Shown here: positions 56,134-64,000 of the stretch, piece by piece
How the letters are laid out: each line of letters opens with the position of its first letter
How positions within the stretch are numbered: the first letter of the stretch is position 1
Origin: an uncultured Mycoplasmatota bacterium
GTDB lineage: Bacteria > Bacillota_I > Bacilli_A > RF39 > UBA660
Direction: 5' to 3'
Assembly: GCA_900551525.1 (NCBI GenBank)
Contig: URWD01000002.1
Span: 1-64,000 of the forward strand
Length of the DNA stretch: 64,000 nucleotides
Notes under the pieces: generated by a model
The model's input: only the letters and a program-made list of their open reading frames with translations
Database searches by the model: none
What the model was told of the DNA's origin: nothing
Made by a program: the position numbers and the translations under genes

Positions 56134-57545
56134 TGATTTGGATATAAATTTTCAAGTAATTGATATTGTATAGCTAAGTCAAGTGCTAAGGTAACAAGTA
56201 CTTCTTTAGCTTTTGTGTAATCACAACACACAATTTTTTCAGTTCCATCAGGCATCACAAAAGTCTTTTTATTATGTTCATCAATTTTAATATTATGCAT
56301 TTGTGAATTATGAATTTGATATATTCTATTATGAAGCCTAGGTGAGCCAACAAATAAAGAAATTTTATTAATAGGATCAACAACAAGTTGAGTTCCAGCA
56401 AATCCAGGTGACATAAAAGCTCTACCAGAAAGTGGAGGATATACAGATAAAAATTCAGGATCTGGTTGTTTTAAATAAACTAAAGAACCATAAAATCTCG
56501 TATATTTATCATCATCTTTGAAGCCAGTTTCAGTATCACTCATAGATAATAAACTATCTTTAGTAATTAATCTTTCATCTATTAAGGCTTTAGCAAATTT
56601 TATCATATCATTTTTAGTAGAAAAGAAACCTGCATGACCTGGAGCAATTCCTTCTTTTTGACCAATAGCGTTAGCTTTTGGATCATGAACCGTACCAGGA
56701 ACATTATCATATCTAGTTATAGCACTGCCATCCTGAGTAATAATCGTAGAGTAATTTTCATTAGCAACTCTATCTAAATCATAAGAAGGAACATTTAAAT
56801 AAGTATTATACATTCCACATCTTCTAAATATCATTGTTTCTACAAATTTATAAAACTTCATACAAGTAACTTTTTCCACTAAAACTCTTAAAATCATAGC
56901 TCCAATATCAGTATAAGCATTCTCAGGTTGAACATCTCTAGGATAAGCTTGATATAAAATATTTAAAGCTTCTTCTTTATTTTTAGCGCTATCTATTCTA
57001 CTTGGAGTAGCAACACTCACTCTAAATTTAAGTAAATCATATATAGTAGTATTACCTAAGTTTTTAAATTCAGGTACATATTTTGTAACAGGTTCAAAAA
57101 CATCAATTAATTTATCTTCAGCAAGTATCAAAATTGCAACCGCAGTAAATGTTTTTGAAGTTGAAGCTAAATCAAAAATAGTATTTTGTTCAATAGGTAA
57201 TTCATCTTTAACTAGAATACCATTTTTCATAACATATTCTTGTCTATTACCACATATAACAGTATCCCTATTTTTAAATGTTCCAAAATCCAATATAAGT
57301 CCCGGAGTAATCTGAGTATCTTTAACAAAATTATCAATTATTTCCTTTAATCCACTTTGAAGAAATAATTTTAATCTAAGACTAGTTAAACTAGCATATG
57401 GATTTTCGCTGATAACTTTCATAACTGGTTTCAAAATCTTTTTATAATCTTTTTCAGTATAAATATCTTGCAAACAAGGTATATTAGTATCATATTGATT
57501 TTTTAATAATGTATCTAAATATTTTTTATAAGTAACATATTTCAT
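56100..57545 (-). CDS. Serine hydrolase of the beta-lactamase/PBP class C fold
   Basis: 481 residues, no signal peptide. SxxK at S128-T-S-K131 in FDLASTSKTFT; the second motif reads YTD (in NAYTDIGAMIL) where class C enzymes have YxN; HAGFFSTKNDM is also typical. Family members include esterases and D-aminopeptidases as well as beta-lactamases; the cytoplasmic location argues against antibiotic resistance. GGGGG RBS on the minus strand before ATG 57545. Confidence 0.82.
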   Translation of the reverse strand: MKYVTYKKYLDTLLKNQYDTNIPCLQDIYTEKDYKKILKPVMKVISENPYASLTSLRLKLFLQSGLKEIIDNFVKDTQITPGLILDFGTFKNRDTVICGNRQEYVMKNGILVKDELPIEQNTIFDLASTSKTFTAVAILILAEDKLIDVFEPVTKYVPEFKNLGNTTIYDLLKFRVSVATPSRIDSAKNKEEALNILYQAYPRDVQPENAYTDIGAMILRVLVEKVTCMKFYKFVETMIFRRCGMYNTYLNVPSYDLDRVANENYSTIITQDGSAITRYDNVPGTVHDPKANAIGQKEGIAPGHAGFFSTKNDMIKFAKALIDERLITKDSLLSMSDTETGFKDDDKYTRFYGSLVYLKQPDPEFLSVYPPLSGRAFMSPGFAGTQLVVDPINKISLFVGSPRLHNRIYQIHNSQMHNIKIDEHNKKTFVMPDGTEKIVCCDYTKAKEVLVTLALDLAIQYQLLENLYPNQKEMHLVRELN

Positions 57546-57625
57546 CTTATTATCCCCCTAAGACAATCTTATTATAATAAATGTTAAAAAATTTGTCAAT
57601 TTATAGTGCATAATTTTCCAATATG

Positions 57626-57634
57626 TGGTAAAAT
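57626..57634 (+). promoter_or_regulatory. Extended -10 of the XRE regulator gene
   Basis: TGG followed by TAAAAT (57629-57634), then AAAGGTG before ATG 57650. Confidence 0.5.
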
Positions 57635-57649
57635 GAAAAAGGTGAAAAT

Positions 57650-58825
57650 ATGAAAAGGACAAATAAGACAACAGAAGTAAAATGCACAGATTTTGCTAAC
57701 ACAATCTACAATATCAGAAAGAAAAGAGATATAACACAAAAAGAACTCGCAGATTTAATTGGTGTTTCAGATAGAACTATATCGAAATGGGAGAATGGTT
57801 CGACAGTTCCAGACTTAGAAACAATAAAGAAATTATGTAATGAATTAGGAATATCTCCAGATTCAATAGTTAAATCGGAGAAAAATTATAAAGATAGACT
57901 TCAAGATTTTAAGAGAATGGTAGGTAAATTTTTAAATTATATTTTGAAAAATATCTTTTTAATAGGTTTTATAGTTAATACAATAAGAATTTATAATCTG
58001 ACTTATGAAAGTGAAAATATTACTTTTGAAGATGGTTATTTCTTCAAAACAAAGGTTTTAAATATAATAACTATCAACAACATCAAATTAGAGAAAATAA
58101 ATTATGAACCAACAAGTACAAAAATAGAACTTTATACATACTTGAATGGAGATAAACATGTAATTTACGAAAGTGATACACTTAACAACATTTATATAGA
58201 GGAAAGCAAATCCTACTCAGATTTATTAACAAAAGATGTAATTGAAAACATCAAGAACAATTTATATATTAAAATTTATACAACAGATATAGATAACAAT
58301 AATTATTCTTATGAAAGCAAATTAATATTAAAGCAAAAGTTAAACAATAATAAACTTTGTTATAATGAATACATCAAAGAACAAAATAAAAAAATAGAGG
58401 ATTTGGGTTTGCAAAATCCTTTTTTAGTGCTCAAAGAAAATAAGTATAATAACGATAATACAACACCAGTAGTAGAAAGTGATAATAGTATAAATAAACT
58501 AGAAAGTTTAGGCTTTACTTATGATGAAAAAACTGAAACTTACACTAAAATTGATGAAGATGGGGAGATCAAATACAAAACTAGTACAAATATAATAAAG
58601 ATAACACACAGCTACGAAAGTAATTTATATGAAACCACACTCACAATTGCAAATCAGAGAATTTCTTGTACGATATTTGATAATAATGGTAATGTAGTAA
58701 TGAATGTTAAATATATTATTGGAAGTAAAAATAAAGAGTGTCTCCTTGGCAATTGCAAAAATTATAGTAATGAAATTAATCATATTCTCAGTATTTATAA
58801 TGAAATAGTGAATGTTCTCCAATAA
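57650..58825 (+). CDS. XRE-family regulator with TM helix and extracytoplasmic domain
   Basis: 391 residues. Helix-turn-helix at about 18-75 (ITQKELADLIGVSDRTISKWE), a TM helix at about 100-120, then a beta-rich outer domain of about 270 residues. A membrane-bound one-component sensor design. The signal sensed is unknown. It is upstream of a secreted-protein gene and spoIVA on the same strand. Confidence 0.75.
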   Translation: MKRTNKTTEVKCTDFANTIYNIRKKRDITQKELADLIGVSDRTISKWENGSTVPDLETIKKLCNELGISPDSIVKSEKNYKDRLQDFKRMVGKFLNYILKNIFLIGFIVNTIRIYNLTYESENITFEDGYFFKTKVLNIITINNIKLEKINYEPTSTKIELYTYLNGDKHVIYESDTLNNIYIEESKSYSDLLTKDVIENIKNNLYIKIYTTDIDNNNYSYESKLILKQKLNNNKLCYNEYIKEQNKKIEDLGLQNPFLVLKENKYNNDNTTPVVESDNSINKLESLGFTYDEKTETYTKIDEDGEIKYKTSTNIIKITHSYESNLYETTLTIANQRISCTIFDNNGNVVMNVKYIIGSKNKECLLGNCKNYSNEINHILSIYNEIVNVLQ

Positions 58826-58879
58826 GAGAAATGCAACTCCCGCGATTTTCTATTTCCTTTTTCGACATAATCTGATACG

Positions 58880-59734
58880 ATGAATGTGGAACAGAGAGGA
58901 GGTGCACTTGAACAGCTGAAAAAAATTATTATGACTATTTCAATTCTGTTAATTATGATTATTTCAACAAATGTAAAGGCAGCAAATCTAACAGATGAAG
59001 AATATGCAAGACTTAGAAATTTATTTTCAGATGCACGTATATCAATGATGAGCGATGAAGATGCAGCAAGATATTTAAGTTATGATTTAGAGCATGTCAA
59101 CAAAGTAAGTAAGTACTACAAGGTTACAGAAACAACAAATGGAACTATTGCAACAGAGGTCAGCAAAGAAGAAGCAATAGCGGCAGCAGAGACAGAGAAT
59201 AATATATCCCCAACGGCTACTTACCATACAACATCATACAAAAATATCGAAATATCTTCAACATATGTAAGCAAAAATAAATATTATATTAATTTGGTTA
59301 ACGCATGGTTAATTACACCAAGAGTAAAATCATATGATGTAATTGCTATACGTGTTAATGATGCCACAGTGGTTGATGGTACACAAATGGGGACACAATC
59401 ATACGGCACAGGAAGTTCAAATGATATGGTAAATTATTCATATCAAGGAACCAATATGGTTCTAAGTTCAAATGGTTTTGGTATATCAATGAATCTAGTT
59501 GATGCAGCAACAACATTTACTTGCGATATAGAAGCAGTGGTAACAGCAACATCTCAGTGGGCTACAGTTTATGGTAGCTACCAACATGCAATGACAGCAG
59601 TTACACTAGCTAAATCAAAATCATACACAATAAGTCACAATGGTTATGGTAAAGTTATCAATTTTGCCACAGCTGTTCAAAACGATTATGATAACATGCA
59701 AGGAGTGTCAATTTCATTGGGATACACAGCATAG
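58880..59734 (+). CDS. Secreted protein, unknown function, with uncertain start and possible 3' frameshift
   Basis: 284 residues if read from ATG 58880. A strong GAGGAGGTG (58896-58904) lies inside this reading. The natural start after it would be an in-frame CTG at 58916, giving a typical signal peptide (KKIIMTISILLIMIISTNVKA). No in-frame ATG, GTG or TTG lies at the right distance. The mature part is beta-rich with repeated Ser/Thr/Tyr motifs. At 59734 the frame ends, but the +1 frame continues to 59834 with protein-like sequence (SYKYSIKAYTIRRDYKWYS), so the gene may be frameshifted. The neighbour spoIVA suggests a possible sporulation link. Confidence 0.55.
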   Translation: MNVEQRGGALEQLKKIIMTISILLIMIISTNVKAANLTDEEYARLRNLFSDARISMMSDEDAARYLSYDLEHVNKVSKYYKVTETTNGTIATEVSKEEAIAAAETENNISPTATYHTTSYKNIEISSTYVSKNKYYINLVNAWLITPRVKSYDVIAIRVNDATVVDGTQMGTQSYGTGSSNDMVNYSYQGTNMVLSSNGFGISMNLVDAATTFTCDIEAVVTATSQWATVYGSYQHAMTAVTLAKSKSYTISHNGYGKVINFATAVQNDYDNMQGVSISLGYTA

Positions 59735-59915
59735 TAACAATTCTGAAATGCTATCATATAAGTATTCTATAAAAGCATATACAATACGTAGAGATTATAA
59801 GTGGTATTCAACAACAGTCAATTTAATAGTGTAGGAACTATACGAGGTTTGTGTTTAACATATATAATATATTAAGCTTTTGTAGTACAAAAAATCATCT
59901 TAGAATATTGCAACA

Positions 59916-60013
59916 TTTCCATTAATCCACCATGAGTCTAATTGTAGGAATAAATTCCGTCCACACATCATACGATTAGAATAGAAAAATGAAAGATGGT
60001 GGATTAATGGAAA
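59916..60013. repeat. 18-bp perfect inverted repeat flanking the spoIVA promoter
   Basis: 59916-59933 and 59996-60013 are perfect reverse complements, 62 bases apart. A nested 10-base pair of arms (59937-59946 and 59971-59980) pairs with one G-U. The right arm covers the spoIVA start codon. The stretch 59835-59915 shows nothing else I can support. Confidence 0.85.
59948..59976 (+). promoter_or_regulatory. Candidate sigma-E (mother-cell) promoter of spoIVA
   Basis: GAATAAA (59948-59954) matches the sigma-E -35, then exactly 14 bases, then CATACGAT (59969-59976), one change from the sigma-E -10 CATACAAT. In Bacillus spoIVA is a sigma-E gene, so sequence and biology agree. Confidence 0.7.
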
Positions 60014-61485
60014 AAGAAAAAATTATATCATCAATAGCAAAGCGCGGGGATGGTGAAATCTACTTAGGAGTAGTTGGCGCTGTTCGTACAGGTAAATCAA
60101 CATTCATTAAACGATTCATAGAAAATCTAGTTGTACCTAATATAACAGATGAATATGAAAAGAAAAGATGTTTAGATGAAATACCTCAAAGTGCGCAAGG
60201 TAAAACCATAATGACTACAGAACCTAAATTTGTACCAAGTAATGGTGCAACAATCAAAGTCGGCGAATTCGAAACAAGCATCAAGTTAGTTGATTGTGTA
60301 GGTTATGTCATTCCTGAAGCTAATGGTTTTGTTGATGAAGAAGGAAATCCAAGGATGGTAAAAAGTCCATGGTTCGAGGATGCGATTCCCTTTGTTGAAG
60401 CGGCTGAAATAGGAACAGAGAAGGTTATCAAAGATCATGCAACAATAGGGATTGTTGTCACAACAGATGGTTCATTCGGTGAAATCAAAAGGGAATCTTA
60501 TCTCGATGCAGAAGAAAAAGTTGTAAGTGAATTAAAAACTATTGGAAAACCATTCATAGTTATTCTAAATAGTATTCACCCAACTAATACTGAAACACAA
60601 GAACTAGCAAGAAACTTAAGTGATGCTTATGATGTGCCAGTAATGCCAATAAGTGCAGAGTTAATGAATGAAAAAGAGATAATGGAAATACTTAAAACAG
60701 CACTTTATGAATTCCCAGTTTTAGATATCAAAGTTAAAGTGCCAGAGTGGGTAAACGTATTACCAAATAATAATGAAATTAAAATGCATTATTTAGAAAA
60801 AATTAAAGAAAGTGTAATCAGTGTTGAAAAAGTTAAAGATGTTGACTATATATTGGAACATTTCAGCGATTCAGAATATATTTCAAACTCCTTTATATCT
60901 GAATTAGATGCATCTACGGGAACTGTTACAATAACTTTAGAAAGTTCAAATGAACTTTACACACAAACACTTAAATCTTTAATGGGCGATATGGTAACTA
61001 CTAAAGCAGGACTTTTAAAAATATTTGCTAATTATAAGGAAGATAAAGAAGAAATGGATTCTTTAAGAGGTGCTATAAAAATGGCCAAAAGTACTGGTTA
61101 TGGAATAGTATATCCTGGATTAAAAGAATTAAAACTTCAAACTCCTGAACTTGTTAAACAAGGTAGCAGATATGGGGTAAAACTTAAAGCTGTTGCATCA
61201 AGCATTCACATGTTAAAAGTAGATGTTGAATCGACTTTTGAACCTATAATAGGTAGTGAATTGCAATCTAAAGAATTAATTGATAGATTAATGAAAGATT
61301 ATGAAAACGATGCATCAAGTATTTGGAAAAGTGAAATATTTGGTAGAAGTCTTGAAGCAATTGTACAAGAGGGTATTCAAGCAAAACTTAGCATGATGCC
61401 AGATAATACAAGATATAAACTTAAAGACACAGTTTCTAAAATAGTAAATAAAGGTTCAAATACTTTAATTGCAATAGTAATTTAG
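60007..61485 (+). CDS. spoIVA: Stage IV sporulation protein A (spore coat assembly ATPase)
   Basis: 492 residues from ATG 60007 (MEKEKIISSIAKRGDGEIYLG), the same length as Bacillus SpoIVA; an in-frame ATG at 59989 would add six residues. Walker A G24-AVRTGKST-32, DCVGYVIPEA switch region, and the conserved middle and C-terminal domains. SpoIVA polymerises with ATP hydrolysis on the forespore surface as the base of the coat. It shows that this lineage keeps at least part of endospore formation. Confidence 0.96.
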   Translation: MEKEKIISSIAKRGDGEIYLGVVGAVRTGKSTFIKRFIENLVVPNITDEYEKKRCLDEIPQSAQGKTIMTTEPKFVPSNGATIKVGEFETSIKLVDCVGYVIPEANGFVDEEGNPRMVKSPWFEDAIPFVEAAEIGTEKVIKDHATIGIVVTTDGSFGEIKRESYLDAEEKVVSELKTIGKPFIVILNSIHPTNTETQELARNLSDAYDVPVMPISAELMNEKEIMEILKTALYEFPVLDIKVKVPEWVNVLPNNNEIKMHYLEKIKESVISVEKVKDVDYILEHFSDSEYISNSFISELDASTGTVTITLESSNELYTQTLKSLMGDMVTTKAGLLKIFANYKEDKEEMDSLRGAIKMAKSTGYGIVYPGLKELKLQTPELVKQGSRYGVKLKAVASSIHMLKVDVESTFEPIIGSELQSKELIDRLMKDYENDASSIWKSEIFGRSLEAIVQEGIQAKLSMMPDNTRYKLKDTVSKIVNKGSNTLIAIVI

Positions 61486-61499
61486 CTATTGCTTTTTTT
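61471..61499 (+). terminator. Terminator of spoIVA
   Basis: GCAATAG pairs with CTATTGC (61471-61477, 61486-61492), followed by seven Ts; the stop codon sits in the loop. A second hairpin (AGGCAC with GTGCCT, 61510-61535) follows. Confidence 0.82.
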
Positions 61500-61550
61500 G
61501 TTAATTGATAGGCACTTTTTATAAAAATGTGCCTTAATTTTAAGTAATAA

Positions 61551-61583
61551 AAAAATCTAGGAGAATAATTTCTTCTAGATTTT
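61551..61583 (-). terminator. Terminator of the tRNA-Lys gene
   Basis: Read on the minus strand: AAATCTAG, a 14-base loop, CTAGATTT and a T run, 14 bases after the tRNA 3' end. Confidence 0.7.
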
Positions 61584-61596
61584 ATAAGACTTTCAA

Positions 61597-61672
61597 TGGT
61601 GGGCTGTTAGGGATTCGAACCCTAGACCCATTGATTAAGAGTCAATTGCTCTACCAACTGAGCTAACAGCCC
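61597..61672 (-). tRNA. tRNA-Lys (anticodon CTT)
   Basis: A full cloverleaf on the minus strand: acceptor GGGCTGT/ACAGCCC, D-arm GCTC...GAGC, anticodon stem ATTGA/TCAAT with loop CTCTTAA (anticodon CTT, reading AAG), variable GGGTC, T-arm TAGGG/CCCTA with TTCGAAT, discriminator A and an encoded CCA (61597-61599). Confidence 0.97.
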
Positions 61673-61759
61673 ATTGTTAACATTTATTGTTTTAATTTCC
61701 AACAACAAATAGATTATATCAAAAAGTTATTCATAATGCAAGGTATTTGCATAAAATAA

Positions 61760-61788
61760 TTGTTAATTTTTAGAATAAATGTTATACT
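61760..61788 (+). promoter_or_regulatory. Promoter of the HerA-like ATPase gene
   Basis: TTGTTA (61760-61765), 17-base spacer ending TGT, TATACT (61783-61788). Confidence 0.6.
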
Positions 61789-61813
61789 TAAATAAAGAAT
61801 AGGAATGGTTGTT

Positions 61814-63541
61814 ATGTTTGGTAAGATAAAAAGAATAAATAATAATGAAGTTACTATTGAAAATACTTCTGGTAAAGCTATATCTAGTTTAATTGGATGT
61901 CATGTTATTTTTTTAGAAGATATCAGAAGAATAGTGGGTGAAGTAACATATATAGATGAAGTAGAAGCCAAAATACTTTTAGTTGGTGAAATAATAAATA
62001 ATGTGTTTAATGCTGGTATAATTAAGAAACCTAGTGGTATAGCCCCAGTTAGAGTTATAAATAAAGATGAACTAGAACTTATTATCGGAAAAAGTGAAAT
62101 TCAAAAAGAAAATTTATTACTTGGAACGTCTTCAATATATAAAACATTCAATGTATCAGTACCATTAAATGATATATTTGCCAATCACTTAGCAATCATT
62201 GGTAATACTGGTTCAGGTAAATCCTGTGGAGTAGCAAGAATGCTTCAAAATTTATTTTTTATAAACAAACCTATAAATTCTCACATAGTTTTATTTGATG
62301 CTTATGGTGAATACGTTGAAACATTTAAAAATATAAATAATCTAGGATTAAATTTTGCTAGTTTTTCGGGAAATTCTAAAAATGGCAAAGAATATCAACT
62401 TAAATTTCCAGCATGGTTTTTAGACGTTGATGATTTAGCATTATTACTTCGAGTTTCTAGTCCAGATCAATTACCAGTTTTAAAAAAATCATTAAAATTA
62501 GTTAAAATATTTAAAAGTAATACCCCAGAAATTAAAAGATATAAAAACGATATTATAGCTAAATGTTTAATGGATATATTAACAAGTGGAAGATCATCAA
62601 GTACTATCAGAGACCAAGTAATTGCAGTTTTAACTCATTATAACACTGAAGATTTAAATCTTGATTCAACCATACATCAACCAGGTTATGACAGAACATT
62701 TAGGCAATGTTTGTTAATTGATGATTCTGGAAAAATGAATGCAATTTTCGAAGTCATGAAGTTTTTACAACAATTTGAAAATATAGATTTAGAAAGCATA
62801 GATATTGTAGATGCTATGTGTTATTCTCTTGAAGATTTATATAGTGCTCTAGAGTTTTCTCTTATTAGTGAAGGAACCATTAATAATGATATAATTTATA
62901 AAGAGATGAATATTTTAAAAACAAGACTTCAAAGTATAATAAATAGTGATACCAAACACATATTTAATGTTGATGAGTATATTGGAAAAGAAGAATTTGT
63001 AAGAGATATGTTTATTAAAAATAATTTAGTAAATATAGATTTAAGTGATATTGATGATGATTTTGCTAAAGTACTAACTAAAATATATAGTAAGCTTTTA
63101 TTTAATTATACAACTTCATTAGAAAAAAGAGGTAGTTCGTCATTTAATATTATTTTGGAAGAAGCCCATAGATATGTACAAAATGATAATGATATAAATA
63201 TAATTGGCTATAACATATTTGATAGAATTACTAAAGAAGGAAGAAAATATGGAACACTTCTTACATTTATTACGCAAAGACCTAGTGAACTTTCTACAAC
63301 TTCTTTAAGTCAATGTGCAAACTTTATAGTATTCAGAGTATTTCATCCAGCAGACTTAGAGATTGTAAGAACAATGAGCACCAATGTATCAATGGCTAAT
63401 ATTGAGCAAATTAAATCGTTATCACCAGGTTCAGCTTTTGCCTTCGGGGTAGGATTTAAAATACCAATTTTAGTTAATTTTGAACTTCCAAATCCAATTC
63501 CGGAAAGTACAAGTGTTAATGTTAAAAATATTTGGTTTTAA
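61814..63541 (+). CDS. HerA-like ATPase (DUF87 family)
   Basis: 575 residues from ATG 61814 (AGGA nine bases upstream; the ATG at 61805 abuts it). N-terminal HAS-barrel-like beta domain (about 1-95), Walker A GNTGSGKS (130-137), Walker B IILEEAHRY and an arginine-rich TFITQRPSELS segment. HerA/FtsK-superfamily motors pump DNA; bacterial DUF87 members often pair with NurA-type nucleases or defence genes, but no nuclease gene is adjacent here. Housekeeping or defence role undecided. Confidence 0.88.
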   Translation: MFGKIKRINNNEVTIENTSGKAISSLIGCHVIFLEDIRRIVGEVTYIDEVEAKILLVGEIINNVFNAGIIKKPSGIAPVRVINKDELELIIGKSEIQKENLLLGTSSIYKTFNVSVPLNDIFANHLAIIGNTGSGKSCGVARMLQNLFFINKPINSHIVLFDAYGEYVETFKNINNLGLNFASFSGNSKNGKEYQLKFPAWFLDVDDLALLLRVSSPDQLPVLKKSLKLVKIFKSNTPEIKRYKNDIIAKCLMDILTSGRSSSTIRDQVIAVLTHYNTEDLNLDSTIHQPGYDRTFRQCLLIDDSGKMNAIFEVMKFLQQFENIDLESIDIVDAMCYSLEDLYSALEFSLISEGTINNDIIYKEMNILKTRLQSIINSDTKHIFNVDEYIGKEEFVRDMFIKNNLVNIDLSDIDDDFAKVLTKIYSKLLFNYTTSLEKRGSSSFNIILEEAHRYVQNDNDINIIGYNIFDRITKEGRKYGTLLTFITQRPSELSTTSLSQCANFIVFRVFHPADLEIVRTMSTNVSMANIEQIKSLSPGSAFAFGVGFKIPILVNFELPNPIPESTSVNVKNIWF

Positions 63542-63547
63542 TTTAAG

Positions 63548-63579
63548 ACTATTCTAAATTGCATTAGAATAGTTTTTTT
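63548..63579 (+). terminator. Terminator between herA-like gene and ftsY
   Basis: ACTATTCTAA pairs with TTAGAATAGT (63548-63557, 63564-63573), followed by a T run. Confidence 0.85.
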
Positions 63580-63587
63580 GCTATAAT
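63579..63587 (+). promoter_or_regulatory. Extended -10 promoter of ftsY
   Basis: TGC then TATAAT (63582-63587), directly after the T run of the terminator; AAGGAGG at 63592-63598. Confidence 0.6.
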
Positions 63588-63607
63588 TAATAAGGAGGGT
63601 ATTTATA

Positions 63608-64000
63608 ATGGGCTTATTTGATAAATTAAAAAATATAATTAATAAAAAAGAAAATATAGAAGTAAAAGATGAAAATGTACAAAAATATGATGAGGGTTTA
63701 GAAAAATCAAGAAATGAATTTGTTTCTAAACTTAGTATGCTTGGTATTAAATATACTAAAATAAATGATGAATATTTTGATGAACTTGAAAATATTTTGA
63801 TTATGGCTGATATTGGTATTAATACAGTTATGGATTTTATGGATAGACTTAGAAAAAGAGTAAAGTCTGAAAATATAACTGATACTAAATATTTAAATGA
63901 AGTTATTGTAGATGAACTTTTTATAATATATGTTAATAATGAATCTATAACTGATAAAATAAATATGGCTGAAGATGGACCAACAGTTATACTTATGGTT
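63608..64000 (+). CDS. ftsY: Signal recognition particle receptor FtsY (C-terminus beyond window)
   Basis: 131 codons from ATG 63608 (AAGGAGG upstream), open to the window edge. MGLFDKLKN start, a short acidic linker, and the NG-domain N-part with FDELENILIMADIGINTVM, then GPTVILMV just before the G1 P-loop. It docks SRP-ribosome complexes on the membrane. The short acidic A domain is as in Firmicutes. Confidence 0.92.
   Translation, partial: MGLFDKLKNIINKKENIEVKDENVQKYDEGLEKSRNEFVSKLSMLGIKYTKINDEYFDELENILIMADIGINTVMDFMDRLRKRVKSENITDTKYLNEVIVDELFIIYVNNESITDKINMAEDGPTVILMV

Noticed and set aside
56100..57545. Antibiotic-resistance beta-lactamase
   Set aside because: No signal peptide and the YxN motif is YTD; a cytoplasmic esterase or peptidase of the same fold is more likely.
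59640..59834. Independent gene in the +1 frame overlapping the end of the 58880 gene
   Set aside because: Its first half is an out-of-frame shadow of the known gene; only the part after 59734 looks protein-like, which fits a frameshifted tail better than a separate gene.
1..64000. Mycoplasma-type code (TGA as tryptophan)
   Set aside because: TGA ends genes at natural positions (e.g. 4121-4123, 9643-9645) and conserved tryptophans are TGG.

Overview
The window comes from a very AT-rich bacterial chromosome that uses the standard code: TGA ends genes (e.g. 4121-4123) and tryptophan is TGG. It combines strong AGGAGG-type ribosome binding sites, a Gram-positive nusA-infB-rbfA-truB block, an RNase J, peptidoglycan genes (D,D-carboxypeptidase, UppS), Lgt and the spore-coat ATPase SpoIVA. 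This points to a low-GC, wall-bearing, probably spore-forming Firmicute of the Bacilli/Erysipelotrichia type, such as the uncultured gut lineages with reduced genomes. A superoxide reductase and acetate kinase suggest an anaerobic fermenter. The taxonomic placement is inference.

Layout. 1-8.8 kb: edge-truncated ABC substrate-binding protein (minus strand), superoxide reductase, a membrane-anchored HExxH protease-like protein, a GNAT-MazG fusion, an M14 peptidase, three related helical-repeat proteins and a degenerate metallophosphoesterase. 8.9-21.3 kb: a Tad-like pilus/secretion locus. It holds a membrane-anchored protein, a 1148-residue secreted cysteine-rich protein, two SAF-domain CpaB-like proteins, the CpaF ATPase, TadB and TadC, two tiny cysteine-containing pilin-like proteins with the same N-terminus, two TadE/F-like pseudopilins, a CpaE-like protein, and two small two-TM proteins with a conserved cysteine tail. 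Three good promoters lie in it (before the first gene, before the small pilins, before the last gene). 21.4-23 kb: a convergent poly-Asn surface protein. 23-31.4 kb: uvrA, lgt, trxB, an Rpn-type nuclease, a second HExxH protein, mazEF. 31.4-36.5 kb: gltX, cysS, D,D-carboxypeptidase, uppS. 37.5-44.6 kb: ssb, a deacetylase-like protein, an RNase J with an altered active site, ackA, nrnA, recX. 44.6-47.2 kb: a tandem pair of exported proteins whose C-terminal domains belong to the same two-TM/cysteine family as the end of the Tad locus and are nearly identical in DNA. 47.3-52.8 kb: the short rimP-nusA-rnpM-infB-rbfA-truB operon. 52.9-64 kb: SWIM-SNF2 helicase, beta-lactamase-fold hydrolase, XRE regulator, a possibly frameshifted secreted protein, spoIVA with a recognisable sigma-E promoter, tRNA-Lys(CTT), a HerA-like ATPase and the start of ftsY.

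The most unusual feature is the Tad-like locus together with the four-member two-TM/CxxC family. The family resembles VirB2/type IV secretion pilins in topology, and two of its members carry large extracellular domains at a second locus. This suggests an envelope-spanning machine built from Tad motor parts plus a separate pilin-like membrane component. No prepilin peptidase is present in the window. Intergenic gaps are all under 300 bases apart from the one holding the tRNA. No CRISPR array or insertion sequence was seen.
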